Origin: Rossellomorea aquimaris
GTDB taxonomy: Bacteria; Bacillota; Bacilli; Bacillales; Bacillaceae_B
DNA: 64,000 bases
Assembly (NCBI RefSeq): GCF_001877785.1
Contig: NZ_MINN01000096.1
Span: 62,001-126,000, forward strand
Reading direction: 5' to 3'
Of this stretch, positions 11,350 through 20,063 are shown one piece after another. The notes under the pieces were generated by a model. It did no database searches. It was not told the origin of the DNA and was given only the letters and a program-made list of their open reading frames with translations. How positions within the stretch are numbered: position 1 is the stretch's first letter; each line of letters begins with the position of its first letter. The position numbers and the translations under genes are program-made.

Positions 11350-12480
11350 TTAAATTACGCCAAGAAAAGCTTGAAAGACTTCGTTGCCCAAGAATCGTCC
11401 CTGTTTTGTCAAGGCGACATGTTCATCGTCGACCAGCAGGAGTTTGCGGTTCTGCATTTCTTCTAGTGATGATTGGAAAACTGATTCGATTGGGCAGCCG
11501 AATTTTTTGGAGAAAACGGATTTGCTTACGCCTTCTGTTTTTCGGAGGCCGAGGAACATTTCCTCTTCCATCATTTCTCCCCTGGTTACGTTGTGTTCCT
11601 GAATTGTCGGTACATTCCCGGCTGCTATGGGTTCCATATATTTTTTCAGCGGTCCGAAGTTTGAATATCGTACTCCGTTTATATATCCGTGTGCACCCGC
11701 GCCTAAACCATAATATTCATTGTTGTCCCAATAAACCAGATTGTGTTTGCTTTCATAGCCTTCTTTAGCGAAGTTGCTGATTTCATATTGATTGATCCCG
11801 TATTTCTCCATCGTTTCAATCAACACTTCATACATAGCCGCTTCCTGTTCCTGTGACGGAAGCGATAATTTGCCCTTGCGCATCAGATTATAAAAGACGG
11901 TCTTTGGCTCTACGATCAGCGAGTATGCCGAATAGTGAGGAAGCTCAAGTTCAAGAGCCTTAATAAGTGTGTCCCTGAAATCTTCTTCCGTCTGCTTCGG
12001 AAGGCTGTAGATCAAATCAATGCTGATGTTTGTAAAACCGACTTTCTGGGCCGATTCCACTGAGGAATACACGTCCTTACTCTTGTGGCTTCTGCCGATT
12101 CCCTTCAGCAGTTCATCATTGAAAGACTGGACGCCGAAGCTTAATCGATTAACGCCATGTTCTTTCAAAACCCTGAGTTTGTCTTCCGTTAGATCTCCCG
12201 GGTTCGCCTCAAATGTGAACTCCCCTTTTGAAAACGGCAGATTATTGTTGATTTCCCTGCACAACTTATCCAATTGTTTGGCACTCAGGGCAGTAGGGGT
12301 ACCGCCGCCAACGAAAATCGTGTCCAATTCATTATTTTTATTTACCCGCTGCCTCATTTCCCGTCCCAGCATTTCAAGATATTCATCCACCGGCTGTCCC
12401 TGCATGAATACTTTATTGAAATCACAATAATGGCAAATATGTTCGCAGAACGGTATATGGATGTAAGCTGATTTCGCCAA
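11350..12480 (-). CDS. hemW: Radical SAM family heme chaperone HemW
   Basis: HemN-like radical-SAM protein; HemW members bind and insert heme rather than oxidising coproporphyrinogen. It is about 376 aa with IHIPFCEHICHYCDF near residue 10 (CxxxCxxC cluster ligands), the SAM motif VGGGTPTAL near 60 and a C-terminal HemN domain. The frame is open to a TTG at 12486, but AAGGAGG is only two bases from that codon and eight from the TTG at 12480. The latter gives MAKSAYIHIPF, close to the homologous N-termini, so I chose it. It lies downstream of lepA, as usual in Bacillus. Confidence 0.93.
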   Translation of the reverse strand: MAKSAYIHIPFCEHICHYCDFNKVFMQGQPVDEYLEMLGREMRQRVNKNNELDTIFVGGGTPTALSAKQLDKLCREINNNLPFSKGEFTFEANPGDLTEDKLRVLKEHGVNRLSFGVQSFNDELLKGIGRSHKSKDVYSSVESAQKVGFTNISIDLIYSLPKQTEEDFRDTLIKALELELPHYSAYSLIVEPKTVFYNLMRKGKLSLPSQEQEAAMYEVLIETMEKYGINQYEISNFAKEGYESKHNLVYWDNNEYYGLGAGAHGYINGVRYSNFGPLKKYMEPIAAGNVPTIQEHNVTRGEMMEEEMFLGLRKTEGVSKSVFSKKFGCPIESVFQSSLEEMQNRKLLLVDDEHVALTKQGRFLGNEVFQAFLGVI

Positions 12481-12513
12481 CTTCAATCCCTCCTTTTCCT
12501 ACACTCATAGAGA

Positions 12514-12558
12514 AAAGGGGGTAAGCAGAACTTGTGAAACAAGCCTCTTCCCCCCTTT
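12514..12558 (-). terminator. Hairpin between lepA and hemW
   Basis: On the minus strand AAAGGGGG pairs with CCCCCTTT, with a nested CTTGT/ACAAG stem, followed by TCTC rather than a long T-run. It may terminate or attenuate transcription from lepA into hemW. Confidence 0.55.
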
Positions 12559-12571
12559 ATCCATAAAAAAT

Positions 12572-14404
12572 CTATTTCTTTTCAGAATCGTCCATCTTTA
12601 AGACGGCCATGAATGCTTCCTGCGGAACTTCAACGGAACCGACTGATTTCATCCGCTTTTTACCTTCTTTTTGTTTTTCAAGAAGTTTACGTTTTCGTGA
12701 AATGTCACCGCCGTAACACTTAGCGAGTACATTTTTACGCATTGCTTTAATTGTAGATCTCGCTACAATCTTTTGGCCTATTGCTGCTTGGATAGGTACC
12801 TCAAAGTGTTGTCTCGGAATGAGATCCTTCAGTTTTTCAACTATAAGTTTCCCGCGTTCATAGGCAAAATCCCTGTGTACAATAAAGCTCAACGCATCTA
12901 CGTTTTCAGAGTTCAGCAATATGTCCATCTTCACAAGTTTCGATTCCTTATAGCCGATCAATTCATAATCAAAAGAGGCGTACCCTTTTGTGCTTGACTT
13001 CAGTTGATCGAAGAAATCGTACACGATCTCCGCGAGCGGAAGTTCATACACAATATTGACACGGGTATCATCCATGTATTGCATGTCAATGAAATTGCCC
13101 CGCTTGCCCTGGCAAAGCTCCATTACGGCTCCTACATAGTCGTTCGGGACCATCACCGTCGCTTTTACGTAAGGTTCTTCTACAAAATCCACTTTTTGCG
13201 GATCAGGCATCATAGATGGATTGTCAACCTTCACTTCTTCCCCGTCTGTAAGCTGAACATGATAGATTACGCTCGGTGCAGTCGTGATCAGATCGATTTT
13301 GAATTCCCGTTCAATACGCTCCTGGATGATTTCCATATGAAGAAGCCCCAGGAATCCGCAGCGGAATCCAAACCCAAGTGCCTGGGAAGTTTCCGGCTCA
13401 TATTGAAGAGCAGAGTCGTTCAATTCAAGTTTTTCCAGTGCTTCTCTAAGATCGTTGTAACGGTTTGAGTCGATTGGATACAGACCGCAATATACCATTG
13501 GGTTTAAGCGGCGGTATCCGGGCAGCGCTTCTTGTGCAGGGTTTTTAGCAAGGGTGATAGTATCCCCCACCCGCGTATCGCCGACATTCTTGATTGCTGC
13601 AGTCAAGTACCCTACGTCACCGACAGTCAGTTCTTGAAGTCCTGTGGCTTTTGGTGTAAACACACCCACTTCCGTTACTTCAAACTCTTTCCCTGTCGCC
13701 ATCATACGCACCTTGTCTCCGACTTTGACGCTTCCTTCCATCACACGGATATATGCAACAACCCCTCTATATGCATCATATAGGGAATCAAAGATCAATG
13801 CTTTTAACGGGGCATCGGGATCTCCCTGTGGCGCAGGCACCTTTTCAACGATCTGTTCAAGAATTTCTTCGATCCCAATCCCTGCCTTGGCTGAAGCAAG
13901 AACTGCTTCAGACGCATCCAGTCCGATTACGTCCTCCACTTCCTGGCGCACCCGCTCAGGGTCTGCTGCAGGAAGGTCGATCTTATTGATGACCGGCAGT
14001 ATTTCCAGATCATTATCCAGGGCCAGGTATACGTTGGCAAGCGTCTGGGCTTCTATGCCCTGGGCAGCATCCACTACGAGCACCGCACCTTCACAAGCGG
14101 CAAGGCTCCGGGATACTTCGTATGTAAAATCGACATGCCCCGGTGTGTCAATCAGATGGAAGATATATTCTTCGCCATCTTTTGCTTGATATTTCAATTG
14201 TACGGAATTCAATTTGATGGTGATTCCGCGCTCTCTTTCCAAATCCATTGAATCCAGTAATTGCTCTTTCATCTCACGCGCCGTCAACGCTTTTGTTTTC
14301 TCCAAAATACGGTCGGCAAGCGTTGATTTACCATGATCTATATGGGCAATGATAGAGAAGTTTCTAATTCTCGATTGTCTTTTCAGTTTTTCTTCACGGT
14401 TCAT
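12572..14404 (-). CDS. lepA: Translation elongation factor 4
   Basis: Ribosome-binding GTPase that back-translocates or remodels stalled ribosomes. The 610-aa product has the G-domain motifs AHIDHGKST (G1), DTPGHVDF (G3) and NKIDLP (G4), the EF-G-like domains and the LepA-specific C-terminus ([20 protein letters not shown]). The ATG at 14404 gives [16 protein letters not shown], as in relatives; the frame extends 9 codons upstream without support. It has its own strong promoter at 14450-14478. Confidence 0.98.
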   Translation of the reverse strand: MNREEKLKRQSRIRNFSIIAHIDHGKSTLADRILEKTKALTAREMKEQLLDSMDLERERGITIKLNSVQLKYQAKDGEEYIFHLIDTPGHVDFTYEVSRSLAACEGAVLVVDAAQGIEAQTLANVYLALDNDLEILPVINKIDLPAADPERVRQEVEDVIGLDASEAVLASAKAGIGIEEILEQIVEKVPAPQGDPDAPLKALIFDSLYDAYRGVVAYIRVMEGSVKVGDKVRMMATGKEFEVTEVGVFTPKATGLQELTVGDVGYLTAAIKNVGDTRVGDTITLAKNPAQEALPGYRRLNPMVYCGLYPIDSNRYNDLREALEKLELNDSALQYEPETSQALGFGFRCGFLGLLHMEIIQERIEREFKIDLITTAPSVIYHVQLTDGEEVKVDNPSMMPDPQKVDFVEEPYVKATVMVPNDYVGAVMELCQGKRGNFIDMQYMDDTRVNIVYELPLAEIVYDFFDQLKSSTKGYASFDYELIGYKESKLVKMDILLNSENVDALSFIVHRDFAYERGKLIVEKLKDLIPRQHFEVPIQAAIGQKIVARSTIKAMRKNVLAKCYGGDISRKRKLLEKQKEGKKRMKSVGSVEVPQEAFMAVLKMDDSEKK

Positions 14405-14449
14405 TATTCGTTCAACTCCTGTAATATCCACACATGTACACTATGTTGA

Positions 14450-14478
14450 ATTATAGCAGTACGGTATATATTATTCAA
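14450..14478 (-). promoter_or_regulatory. SigA promoter of lepA
   Basis: On the minus strand TTGAAT, 17 bases, TATAAT, ending 46 bases before the lepA ATG. Confidence 0.8.
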
Positions 14479-14512
14479 TCTAAACCGGAAGGCCAGGGCT
14501 CGTAAATTAAAC

Positions 14513-14652
14513 GATTTTTGACTCATTCGGGTGAAACGTTCGTTTCACCCGCCTTTCAGCTATGCTGAAAGGTCGCCAGTCAGAAAAGAAACCAGGGGAA
14601 AATATATTTTCCCCTGGTTTCTTTTCTGACTGGCGGAAATGAGCCAAAAATC
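14513..14652. repeat. Nested cruciform with a perfect 62-bp palindrome
   Basis: An outer 15-bp stem (14513-14527 with 14638-14652, one mismatch) encloses three hairpins. They are 14528-14551 (11-bp perfect arms, CGGGTGAAACG), 14552-14572 (9-bp perfect arms, CCTTTCAGC) and 14574-14635 (two perfect 31-bp arms with no loop). It lies between yqxA and lepA. Neither strand has a T-run after it, so it does not look like a simple terminator. Confidence 0.9.
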
Positions 14653-14684
14653 AACTATATCTATACATTTTTCAACTCTTCATC

Positions 14685-15020
14685 TCATATCAAAGAGGCA
14701 ATGAATTCTACTATTTTTGTGGTTATGCCTTCTATGAATCCGGCGAGGGCTTTTCCTATTGATGAAAAGGCGTTAAAGGCTTTCATTTCTTCCAGCTTCT
14801 CTTTTTTCTCGGTCAGGGTCTGGCTTTCGACCTCTTTACCAAGAAACGTCGCTTCTACGTTGCCTTCTTGATCCTGGGTCATCCCTACAGGGGAAGAGAA
14901 GGATTCTTTTTCATGGCCCTTCATTTCGATAATCCCTTTGTTGGCATGCTGCATGCCGATCAGTACCCCTACAAACAAACAACATATCAGAACGATGCAC
15001 TTCATGATAAATTTACTCAT
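14685..15020 (-). CDS. yqxA: YqxA family protein (DUF3679)
   Basis: A 111-aa protein with one N-terminal membrane segment or signal anchor (about residues 5-23, CIVLICCLFVGVLIGMQ), a charged middle and a hydrophobic amphipathic C-terminus. Its position directly after spoIIP, and the GMQHANKGI motif following the membrane segment, match Bacillus YqxA. The function is unknown. It follows spoIIP by 18 bases and is probably co-transcribed in the sporulating mother cell, an inference from context. Confidence 0.85.
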   Translation of the reverse strand: MSKFIMKCIVLICCLFVGVLIGMQHANKGIIEMKGHEKESFSSPVGMTQDQEGNVEATFLGKEVESQTLTEKKEKLEEMKAFNAFSSIGKALAGFIEGITTKIVEFIASLI

Positions 15021-15038
15021 TTCAGTTTCACCCTTTAT

Positions 15039-16241
15039 TTACTGCTTTACCGGTTCAGGGGAAAGATGGTGATCCACCTTTTCAGCCTGCCAATAATAGT
15101 CAGAGAATATTTCAGCAAATGCTCCGGCTGTCCGCTGCAGCTCTTCGAATGTATTATCGACACCGCCAAATTCGAGGAGCAGTGCATTTCCGGAAAGGTC
15201 CTGATTGAATTTCCCGTTCGTACCGCTTCCCTTTTTTGCGATGACTCCCCTTGAAAGACCCTTGAATTTCGAATCAAGGAGTTCGTGCAGCTCCTTTGCC
15301 ACTTTCAGGTTCTGCTCGTAATTCGGATGCTCTTCACCGACCACAAAAGCTAGTTTTGCGAATTTTTCCCCGTCTATCTCGGCAGTGGTCACTTTTTTTC
15401 TTTGAGAATCCCTGTGGATATCAATCAAGTATAATAAATCTTTATTATTCGCCATCGCCGTCTCCACCAACGGCCGCGATTCCTGGTAGGCATTATAGTA
15501 GGCAAGGTCTTTGTCATTCAGCTTTTGGATGACATCCGTCTTATCTATACTGGTCCCGATACCCGTTTGTTCAAGCTCCGCCTTCAGCATTTCGCCGACT
15601 TTTGTCACATTGATCTTCGAATGCATCGCAGAATCGGGATCCGCTACTCCGTCCAGATATGGCAGGTACGATTCACGTGTATGGGTAAAGTAAAGCAGTA
15701 CTGTTTTCTTATCCTCTGCAGTCACTGCCGATGTTCCGGAATCCCGGTCGTCTTTTTGGATATCATCGATATTTTTCAGTTCTGCTTCTTTTTCAAGATC
15801 AAGTGCATCCTGGGGCGGGACTGATTCAATGGGCATATTCGTAAAATCAGTACCTTCCCCGGCCACCAGAATGTTCCCATCAAAGATTGAAAAGCCCGGA
15901 AGTCCCCGTCCCAGCAGACTCCGCGGATCGTTGAAGCGGATATTGGTCGCTGCCTTGAATAGTAGAGATGATAGATTTGGAAGACCTTCTTCCTCTCTGT
16001 CCAAAATCGAGTTAAATGACCTGTTCTCCAATGCAAGCAATTTATAGAGTACTTCACCATTCAAAGCGGAAGCAGCTTCACTGATCGAATCTGATGTGAT
16101 CCTTGCCCCCGGTTTCATTGAAGTCAGAATGCCGGTCAAGGAAAAGATTGAAAGCAGCACGATGAACAGCAGGATCATCCCCTTGAAGATATCCTTCATA
16201 TTGACAGCTGCTGCAAAAGGAGTGGCTCTGTATGATTTCAT
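15039..16241 (-). CDS. spoIIP: Stage II sporulation protein P (peptidoglycan amidase/endopeptidase)
   Basis: Membrane-anchored peptidoglycan hydrolase of the SpoIID-SpoIIM-SpoIIP engulfment machine. With the ATG at 16241 (GGAAGGGTGAG upstream) the product is 400 aa, matching the family length. It has one transmembrane segment near 20-40 (GMILLFIVLLSIFSLTGIL) and a C-terminal amidase domain with YFTHTRESYLPY, LIDIHRDS and LLLEFGGVDNTFEE carrying the zinc-binding His/Glu residues. The neighbours gpr and yqxA are as in B. subtilis. Confidence 0.96.
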   Translation of the reverse strand: MKSYRATPFAAAVNMKDIFKGMILLFIVLLSIFSLTGILTSMKPGARITSDSISEAASALNGEVLYKLLALENRSFNSILDREEEGLPNLSSLLFKAATNIRFNDPRSLLGRGLPGFSIFDGNILVAGEGTDFTNMPIESVPPQDALDLEKEAELKNIDDIQKDDRDSGTSAVTAEDKKTVLLYFTHTRESYLPYLDGVADPDSAMHSKINVTKVGEMLKAELEQTGIGTSIDKTDVIQKLNDKDLAYYNAYQESRPLVETAMANNKDLLYLIDIHRDSQRKKVTTAEIDGEKFAKLAFVVGEEHPNYEQNLKVAKELHELLDSKFKGLSRGVIAKKGSGTNGKFNQDLSGNALLLEFGGVDNTFEELQRTAGAFAEIFSDYYWQAEKVDHHLSPEPVKQ

Positions 16242-16418
16242 AAACTCACCCTTCCTGAAAGAATCTATTCTAGTACAAGCTATGCATTTGATAGATATAC
16301 TAGAACTGCTTTTACTAGTCATTATGAGGATTTTTCCCGAGGGTTAAACTGCGGATCGGAAAGTTTCCTTTAGATTAAGGACGATTCGATTTCTATTCTA
16401 TTTACTTCAAGAAAGAAA

Positions 16419-16449
16419 AAAGCTGCGGAATCCACTTCTCCGCAGCTTT
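16419..16449 (-). terminator. Intrinsic terminator after gpr
   Basis: AAAGCTGCGGA and TCCGCAGCTTT arms; on the minus strand followed by a T-run. It implies that gpr and spoIIP are at least partly separate transcripts here. Confidence 0.85.
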
Positions 16450-16462
16450 CATAGATACTTCC

Positions 16463-17611
16463 TTATCTTGTCTTAAACCCGGTATTTTCCTGATCCACTG
16501 CATCATGCAATGCTGCATTCAAGCCATTCGCCACTAAATTTGCCATATCTTCAATAAAGACATCCACCTCTTTAGGGGTAACCATGAGATTGTGCCCGAT
16601 CGGTGCCAGCACCTCGTGTATAAGCTTTCTCTTTTCCTGGTCCTCAAGCGTGCCGACAATCCCCATGAAGGTCTGCCGGTGTTTTTCTCCGGGCATATCC
16701 TCCTCGGTGAGCTTCTTCTTCTCTCCGAAAGTCAGGCCGGCAGGGGCAAGCGAGCGTGATGGCCTGCCCCCCTCTTTGATTTCTTTCCCGAAATGCTTCA
16801 ATAGAAAATCGACAGTATCACTGACGATCGTTACTGCGTCAAGTACAGTAGGCACTCCGATGGCAATGACCGGCACACCAAGTGTCTCCTGGTCGAGTCC
16901 TTTCCTCTTGTTCCCGACCCCTGATCCGGGATGAATCCCCGTATCAGATATCTGGATAGTAGAATTGACGCGTTCAATGGAGCGGGAAGCAAGAGCATCG
17001 ATGGCGATGATGAAATCAGGTTTTGACTTTTCAACCACTCCGAATATGATGTCACTGGTTTCAATGCCGGTCAGCCCCATTACACCAGGTACAAGGGCAC
17101 TGACCGGACGGTACCCTTCCTCTACCGATTCCGGCTGAAGTTCGAACAGATGCCTTGTCACAAGAACATTTTCACAAACCTGGGGACCAAGTGCATCGGG
17201 GGTTACATTCCAGTTTCCAAGACCTACGATTAAACAGCTTGCATTTTTCCCAATCTTGTTGTTCTCAAGGAACTGGCTGAATTCCCGGGCAAACACCGAC
17301 TCTACCCGCTGTTGCAGTTCAGTATTTTGCTCCCTTATCCCGTGGGCTTCGATCGTCAGATAGTTTCCCGCTTTTTTCCCTATGTTTTCTTCACCCTCAG
17401 GAGTAATGGAAACGAGGGAAATCTTCACCCCATCTTCCTCTCTTTCTTTTATTACCACTCCTTTAATTTCAGAAGTAACATCTGTTTTATCAACGGAATC
17501 TTTCTGATCTTTTTCAGATATCACCATCTCTCTTGCTTCTACGGCAAGATCTGTACGTACTGAATAAACACTCAAATCTATTTCTTCTTTCACTTTCTTT
17601 TTTTCACTCAT
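16463..17611 (-). CDS. gpr: Germination protease GPR
   Basis: Aspartic-type protease that degrades small acid-soluble spore proteins at germination; made as a zymogen in the forespore. The 382-aa product contains [14 protein letters not shown] near 145 and [11 protein letters not shown] near 220, which hold the conserved acidic residues, plus [14 protein letters not shown]. The ATG at 17611 is used (GGAGGG 11 bases upstream); a TTG seven codons earlier overlaps the ribosome-binding site. It is divergent from rpsT. Confidence 0.96.
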   Translation of the reverse strand: MSEKKKVKEEIDLSVYSVRTDLAVEAREMVISEKDQKDSVDKTDVTSEIKGVVIKEREEDGVKISLVSITPEGEENIGKKAGNYLTIEAHGIREQNTELQQRVESVFAREFSQFLENNKIGKNASCLIVGLGNWNVTPDALGPQVCENVLVTRHLFELQPESVEEGYRPVSALVPGVMGLTGIETSDIIFGVVEKSKPDFIIAIDALASRSIERVNSTIQISDTGIHPGSGVGNKRKGLDQETLGVPVIAIGVPTVLDAVTIVSDTVDFLLKHFGKEIKEGGRPSRSLAPAGLTFGEKKKLTEEDMPGEKHRQTFMGIVGTLEDQEKRKLIHEVLAPIGHNLMVTPKEVDVFIEDMANLVANGLNAALHDAVDQENTGFKTR

Positions 17612-17709
17612 TTTTCCGTCACCCTCCAAACAAAAGAATCTCTTGATTATTTTTTATGTTTACCTTTTGACCGCGGCTTCATTCACTTGTTTATTTTCAC
17701 TCCTTAGTA

Positions 17710-17738
17710 TTGCATTCTCGCCATTCGTTTGATAAAAT
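17710..17738 (+). promoter_or_regulatory. SigA promoter of rpsT
   Basis: TTGCAT, 17 bases, TAAAAT, 76 bases upstream of the rpsT ATG. Confidence 0.75.
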
Positions 17739-17813
17739 ATCATTTGTTCTAATAGATTAGGAATTAAAATCGAGTCACATAGAATCTCGATCCTTTTTTA
17801 GGAGGTGACAGGA

Positions 17814-18065
17814 ATGCCAAACATTAAATCTGCTATCAAGCGTGTTAAAACGAACGACCAACGCAACGCTCAAAATGCTACTGTAAAATCTTCTATGCGT
17901 ACTGCTGTGAAGAAAGCAGAAGCTGCAGCTGCGAACGGTGCTGAAAACGTTAAAGAATTAACAAACGACGCTATTCGTCAATTAGACAAAGCAGCTCAAA
18001 AAGGTCTTATCCACAAAAACGTTGCAAGTCGTCAAAAATCACGTCTAATGAAAAAAGCAAACTAA
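17814..18065 (+). CDS. rpsT: 30S ribosomal protein S20
   Basis: Small primary 16S-rRNA-binding protein of 83 aa, lysine-rich, beginning [14 protein letters not shown] and ending SRLMKKAN. The ATG at 17814 follows AGGAGGTGACAGGA; a GTG three codons earlier overlaps the Shine-Dalgarno. It is transcribed alone from its own promoter, opposite to gpr and holA. Its stop codon is followed after three bases by a copy of the covarying stem element and then by a terminator. Confidence 0.98.
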   Translation: MPNIKSAIKRVKTNDQRNAQNATVKSSMRTAVKKAEAAAANGAENVKELTNDAIRQLDKAAQKGLIHKNVASRQKSRLMKKAN

Positions 18066-18068
18066 TTC

Positions 18069-18189
18069 GAAAAGCTCAGGGCGCCTTGTTCAGCCCTGAA
18101 AAGCGTTGGAGGCCCGACGGGTGAAGTCGCTCTTTGACTTCATTCGTCGGGCTGAAACGTCTCGAGGGGCTAGGCACTGGAGCTAGACA
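18069..18189 (+). repeat. Covarying stem element, copy 2 (rpsT 3' UTR)
   Basis: It begins GAAAAGC 3 bases after the rpsT stop and ends GGAGCTAGACA. The stem segments are CAGCCC with GGGCTA and an inner arm GCCCGACG with CGTCGGGC, plus GAAGTC with GACTTC. It is more diverged than the other copies, but pairing is retained. The rpsT terminator follows directly. Confidence 0.75.
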
Positions 18190-18190
18190 A

Positions 18191-18231
18191 ACAAAAAAAA
18201 CCACTGGAGTCTAATCCAGTGGTTTTTTTGT
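18191..18231. terminator. Bidirectional terminator between rpsT and holA
   Basis: CCACTGGA, six-base loop, TCCAGTGG, flanked by eight A on the left and seven T on the right, so it can stop transcripts from either side. Confidence 0.9.
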
Positions 18232-18262
18232 TTGTTAGCTTCCCTGAAGAACTTTCGACATC

Positions 18263-18388
18263 AAGGGTGCAATTATTGTTTTGAAGGGTCCAATTATTCC
18301 AAACAAAGGCGCAATTATGTAAATGAAAGGAGGATTTCATTTAACTAAAGGTACAATTCGTTCGAATAAAGGCACAATCCTTATATTC
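18263..18388. repeat. Six degenerate tandem units, exact 21-bp period
   Basis: Units start at 18263, 18284, 18305, 18326, 18347 and 18368. The shared core is AAAGGYRCAATTATT. It lies between the shared terminator and the holA stop codon. No ORF was recognised. Confidence 0.8.
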
Positions 18389-18454
18389 CACTTCTAAATA
18401 GGTTCCCGGCTCCTAAAAATGACCCGAAAAAACCACGTTTATCCTGTAAATCCC

Positions 18455-19474
18455 TTATAAATCATTCAATTTCAATAAGAACATCTCTATCATGAGTTCT
18501 TTTTTGATTCTACCGGTTTTGATTTCGTAATCCCCTTCCGAGAGCATTTCAATGATTGCAGCCAATTGACTGTCGTTGAAATGCTTTGCCTGGCCTGCTG
18601 CAAGCTTCACCCTGAAAGGATGCACTTTCAGATAAGAAGCAATCTTTTGCTGTCCGTATCCTTTTCTAGATAACTCTTTAGCCCCGTAGATCAGCCTGAA
18701 TTGTCCGGCCAGTATGGAGAGTATTTTCAACGGCTCCTCATTCTGCTTGAGAAGGTCATAATATATGCGCAGCGCTTCATCGATCCTCCGCTGCACCACT
18801 TTATCTACAAGCGCAAAAATATTCTGTTCCAGTGAACGGGCGGTCAATTTTTCCACCGCCGCTGAATCGATGTGATTGGTGTCACCTGCGTAAAGCGCAA
18901 GCTTGTCCAGCTCCTGGGTGAGCATCATCAGGTTCGTACCCGCCAATGTCAAAAGCAGCTCGATTGCATCTTCATCGATTTGCACCGCATTGGCAGCTGC
19001 CCTTTCCCTAACCCAGACCTTCAACTCTTGTTCGTTGAGTTTCTTTGCCTCGACCACTTCAGCTTCTTTCTTGAGGGCTTTCGTGATTTTTTTCCTTTCA
19101 TCCAATTTTTCATAGCGCGCCGTCAGTACAAGGATTGTGTAAGGAGCAGGGGATTGTATGTATTGTTCAAGCCTTTTGATATTATGCTCTACCTTCTCCT
19201 TGGTCTTCTCGGCCGTCAGAAAAACAGGGTTGTCCAGGATGACGACCCGTCTTTCACCCATGAACGGAAATGTTTCCGCATCCTCTATGGCTACTTCTAC
19301 AGGCGTCTCTTCCAAATCATATCGTGAAAAATTAAAATCCATTTCTTCTTCCGTCAAAGTAGCAGAAATGATTCGCTGCTTTGTCTCATTGATTAAAAAG
19401 GATTCATTTCCATATACTAAATATATCGCAGCAAACTGAGACCTCTCAATTTTCTTCCAAGTATCTATAACCAA
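18455..19474 (-). CDS. holA: DNA polymerase III delta subunit
   Basis: Clamp-loader delta subunit that opens the beta sliding clamp. The 339-aa product shows the YqeN/HolA features IYLVYGNESFLINET near 20, FPFMGERRVVIL near 70 and a C-terminal collar region (VHPFRVKLAAGQAKHF). The open frame starts at a TTG at 19489, but GGAG is best placed for the TTG at 19474, giving MVIDTWKKIERSQF, which aligns with the B. subtilis N-terminus. The gene stands alone. Confidence 0.94.
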   Translation of the reverse strand: MVIDTWKKIERSQFAAIYLVYGNESFLINETKQRIISATLTEEEMDFNFSRYDLEETPVEVAIEDAETFPFMGERRVVILDNPVFLTAEKTKEKVEHNIKRLEQYIQSPAPYTILVLTARYEKLDERKKITKALKKEAEVVEAKKLNEQELKVWVRERAAANAVQIDEDAIELLLTLAGTNLMMLTQELDKLALYAGDTNHIDSAAVEKLTARSLEQNIFALVDKVVQRRIDEALRIYYDLLKQNEEPLKILSILAGQFRLIYGAKELSRKGYGQQKIASYLKVHPFRVKLAAGQAKHFNDSQLAAIIEMLSEGDYEIKTGRIKKELMIEMFLLKLNDL

Positions 19475-19529
19475 GTCAGCACTCTCCAATATCTCTTTTA
19501 TCTACTCTATGTTAAAAAAGCTTTGGGGA

Positions 19530-19640
19530 TTTGACAAGTGGTAAGGGGACGCCCAGGCTGAGAGGGACACCCCCTATATCTATATTAACGTCATGCATGA
19601 AAGACCTAGGACACTCTCATGCCGACGGTATTCCCTTGTA
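19530..19640 (+). other. Unassigned structured intergenic segment
   Basis: It contains GGGG-ACG-CCC, loop, GGG-ACA-CCCC, and ends with CCCTT that can pair with AAGGG at the start. CTGAGAGGG and ATGCC give it a partial likeness to a TPP (THI-box) riboswitch, but the core GATCTGG and a thiamine gene are absent. The downstream gene on this strand is yqzM. I do not assign a function. Confidence 0.3.
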
Positions 19641-19769
19641 TTGATTAGTGTCACCCCGGGTAGGGCAACTTATAGGTGACAACTCTTGTCAGTAAAGGAA
19701 AATGTACAGTGAAGTATAGATTTTTTAATATCGATGTTCTATACTAGAATAGAAATAGGAGGGGTAGTT

Positions 19770-19904
19770 GTGAACCAATTCGAAAAAAATGTTCAATCAA
19801 AGAGAAATGATGCTGTAGATTCAGGCGTCGGCTTTATTGTTTCTTTTGGATTCTTTGCAACAATGTTCATTATTGGGACTGTCATTCAGCTGATTGGATC
19901 TTAA
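19770..19904 (+). CDS. yqzM: YqzM family small membrane protein
   Basis: A 44-aa protein starting at GTG with AGGAGGGG seven bases upstream, reading MNQFEKNVQSKRNDAVDSGV and then a single hydrophobic segment (about 21-42) ending LIGS. This closely matches B. subtilis YqzM in sequence and in position between holA and comEC. The function is unknown; it is a predicted single-pass membrane protein. Confidence 0.92.
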   Translation: MNQFEKNVQSKRNDAVDSGVGFIVSFGFFATMFIIGTVIQLIGS

Positions 19905-20063
19905 TGAAAAGAAAGAAGATAAGGGGAAGACCCAAAAAGAACCGGTTTCTTCAATTTCCATATATGGTACTGAACATTAGTATCATAAATTGGGTTGAAG
20001 GCCCGACACTTTCTGAGGTCTGCCCCTTTTTCTTTAGCGCTTAATGTGTGTTGGTACTACATA

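Noticed and set aside
19530-19640. TPP riboswitch
   Set aside because: Only CTGAGAG and ATGCC match; the GATCTGG and AGCG core is missing and no thiamine gene follows.
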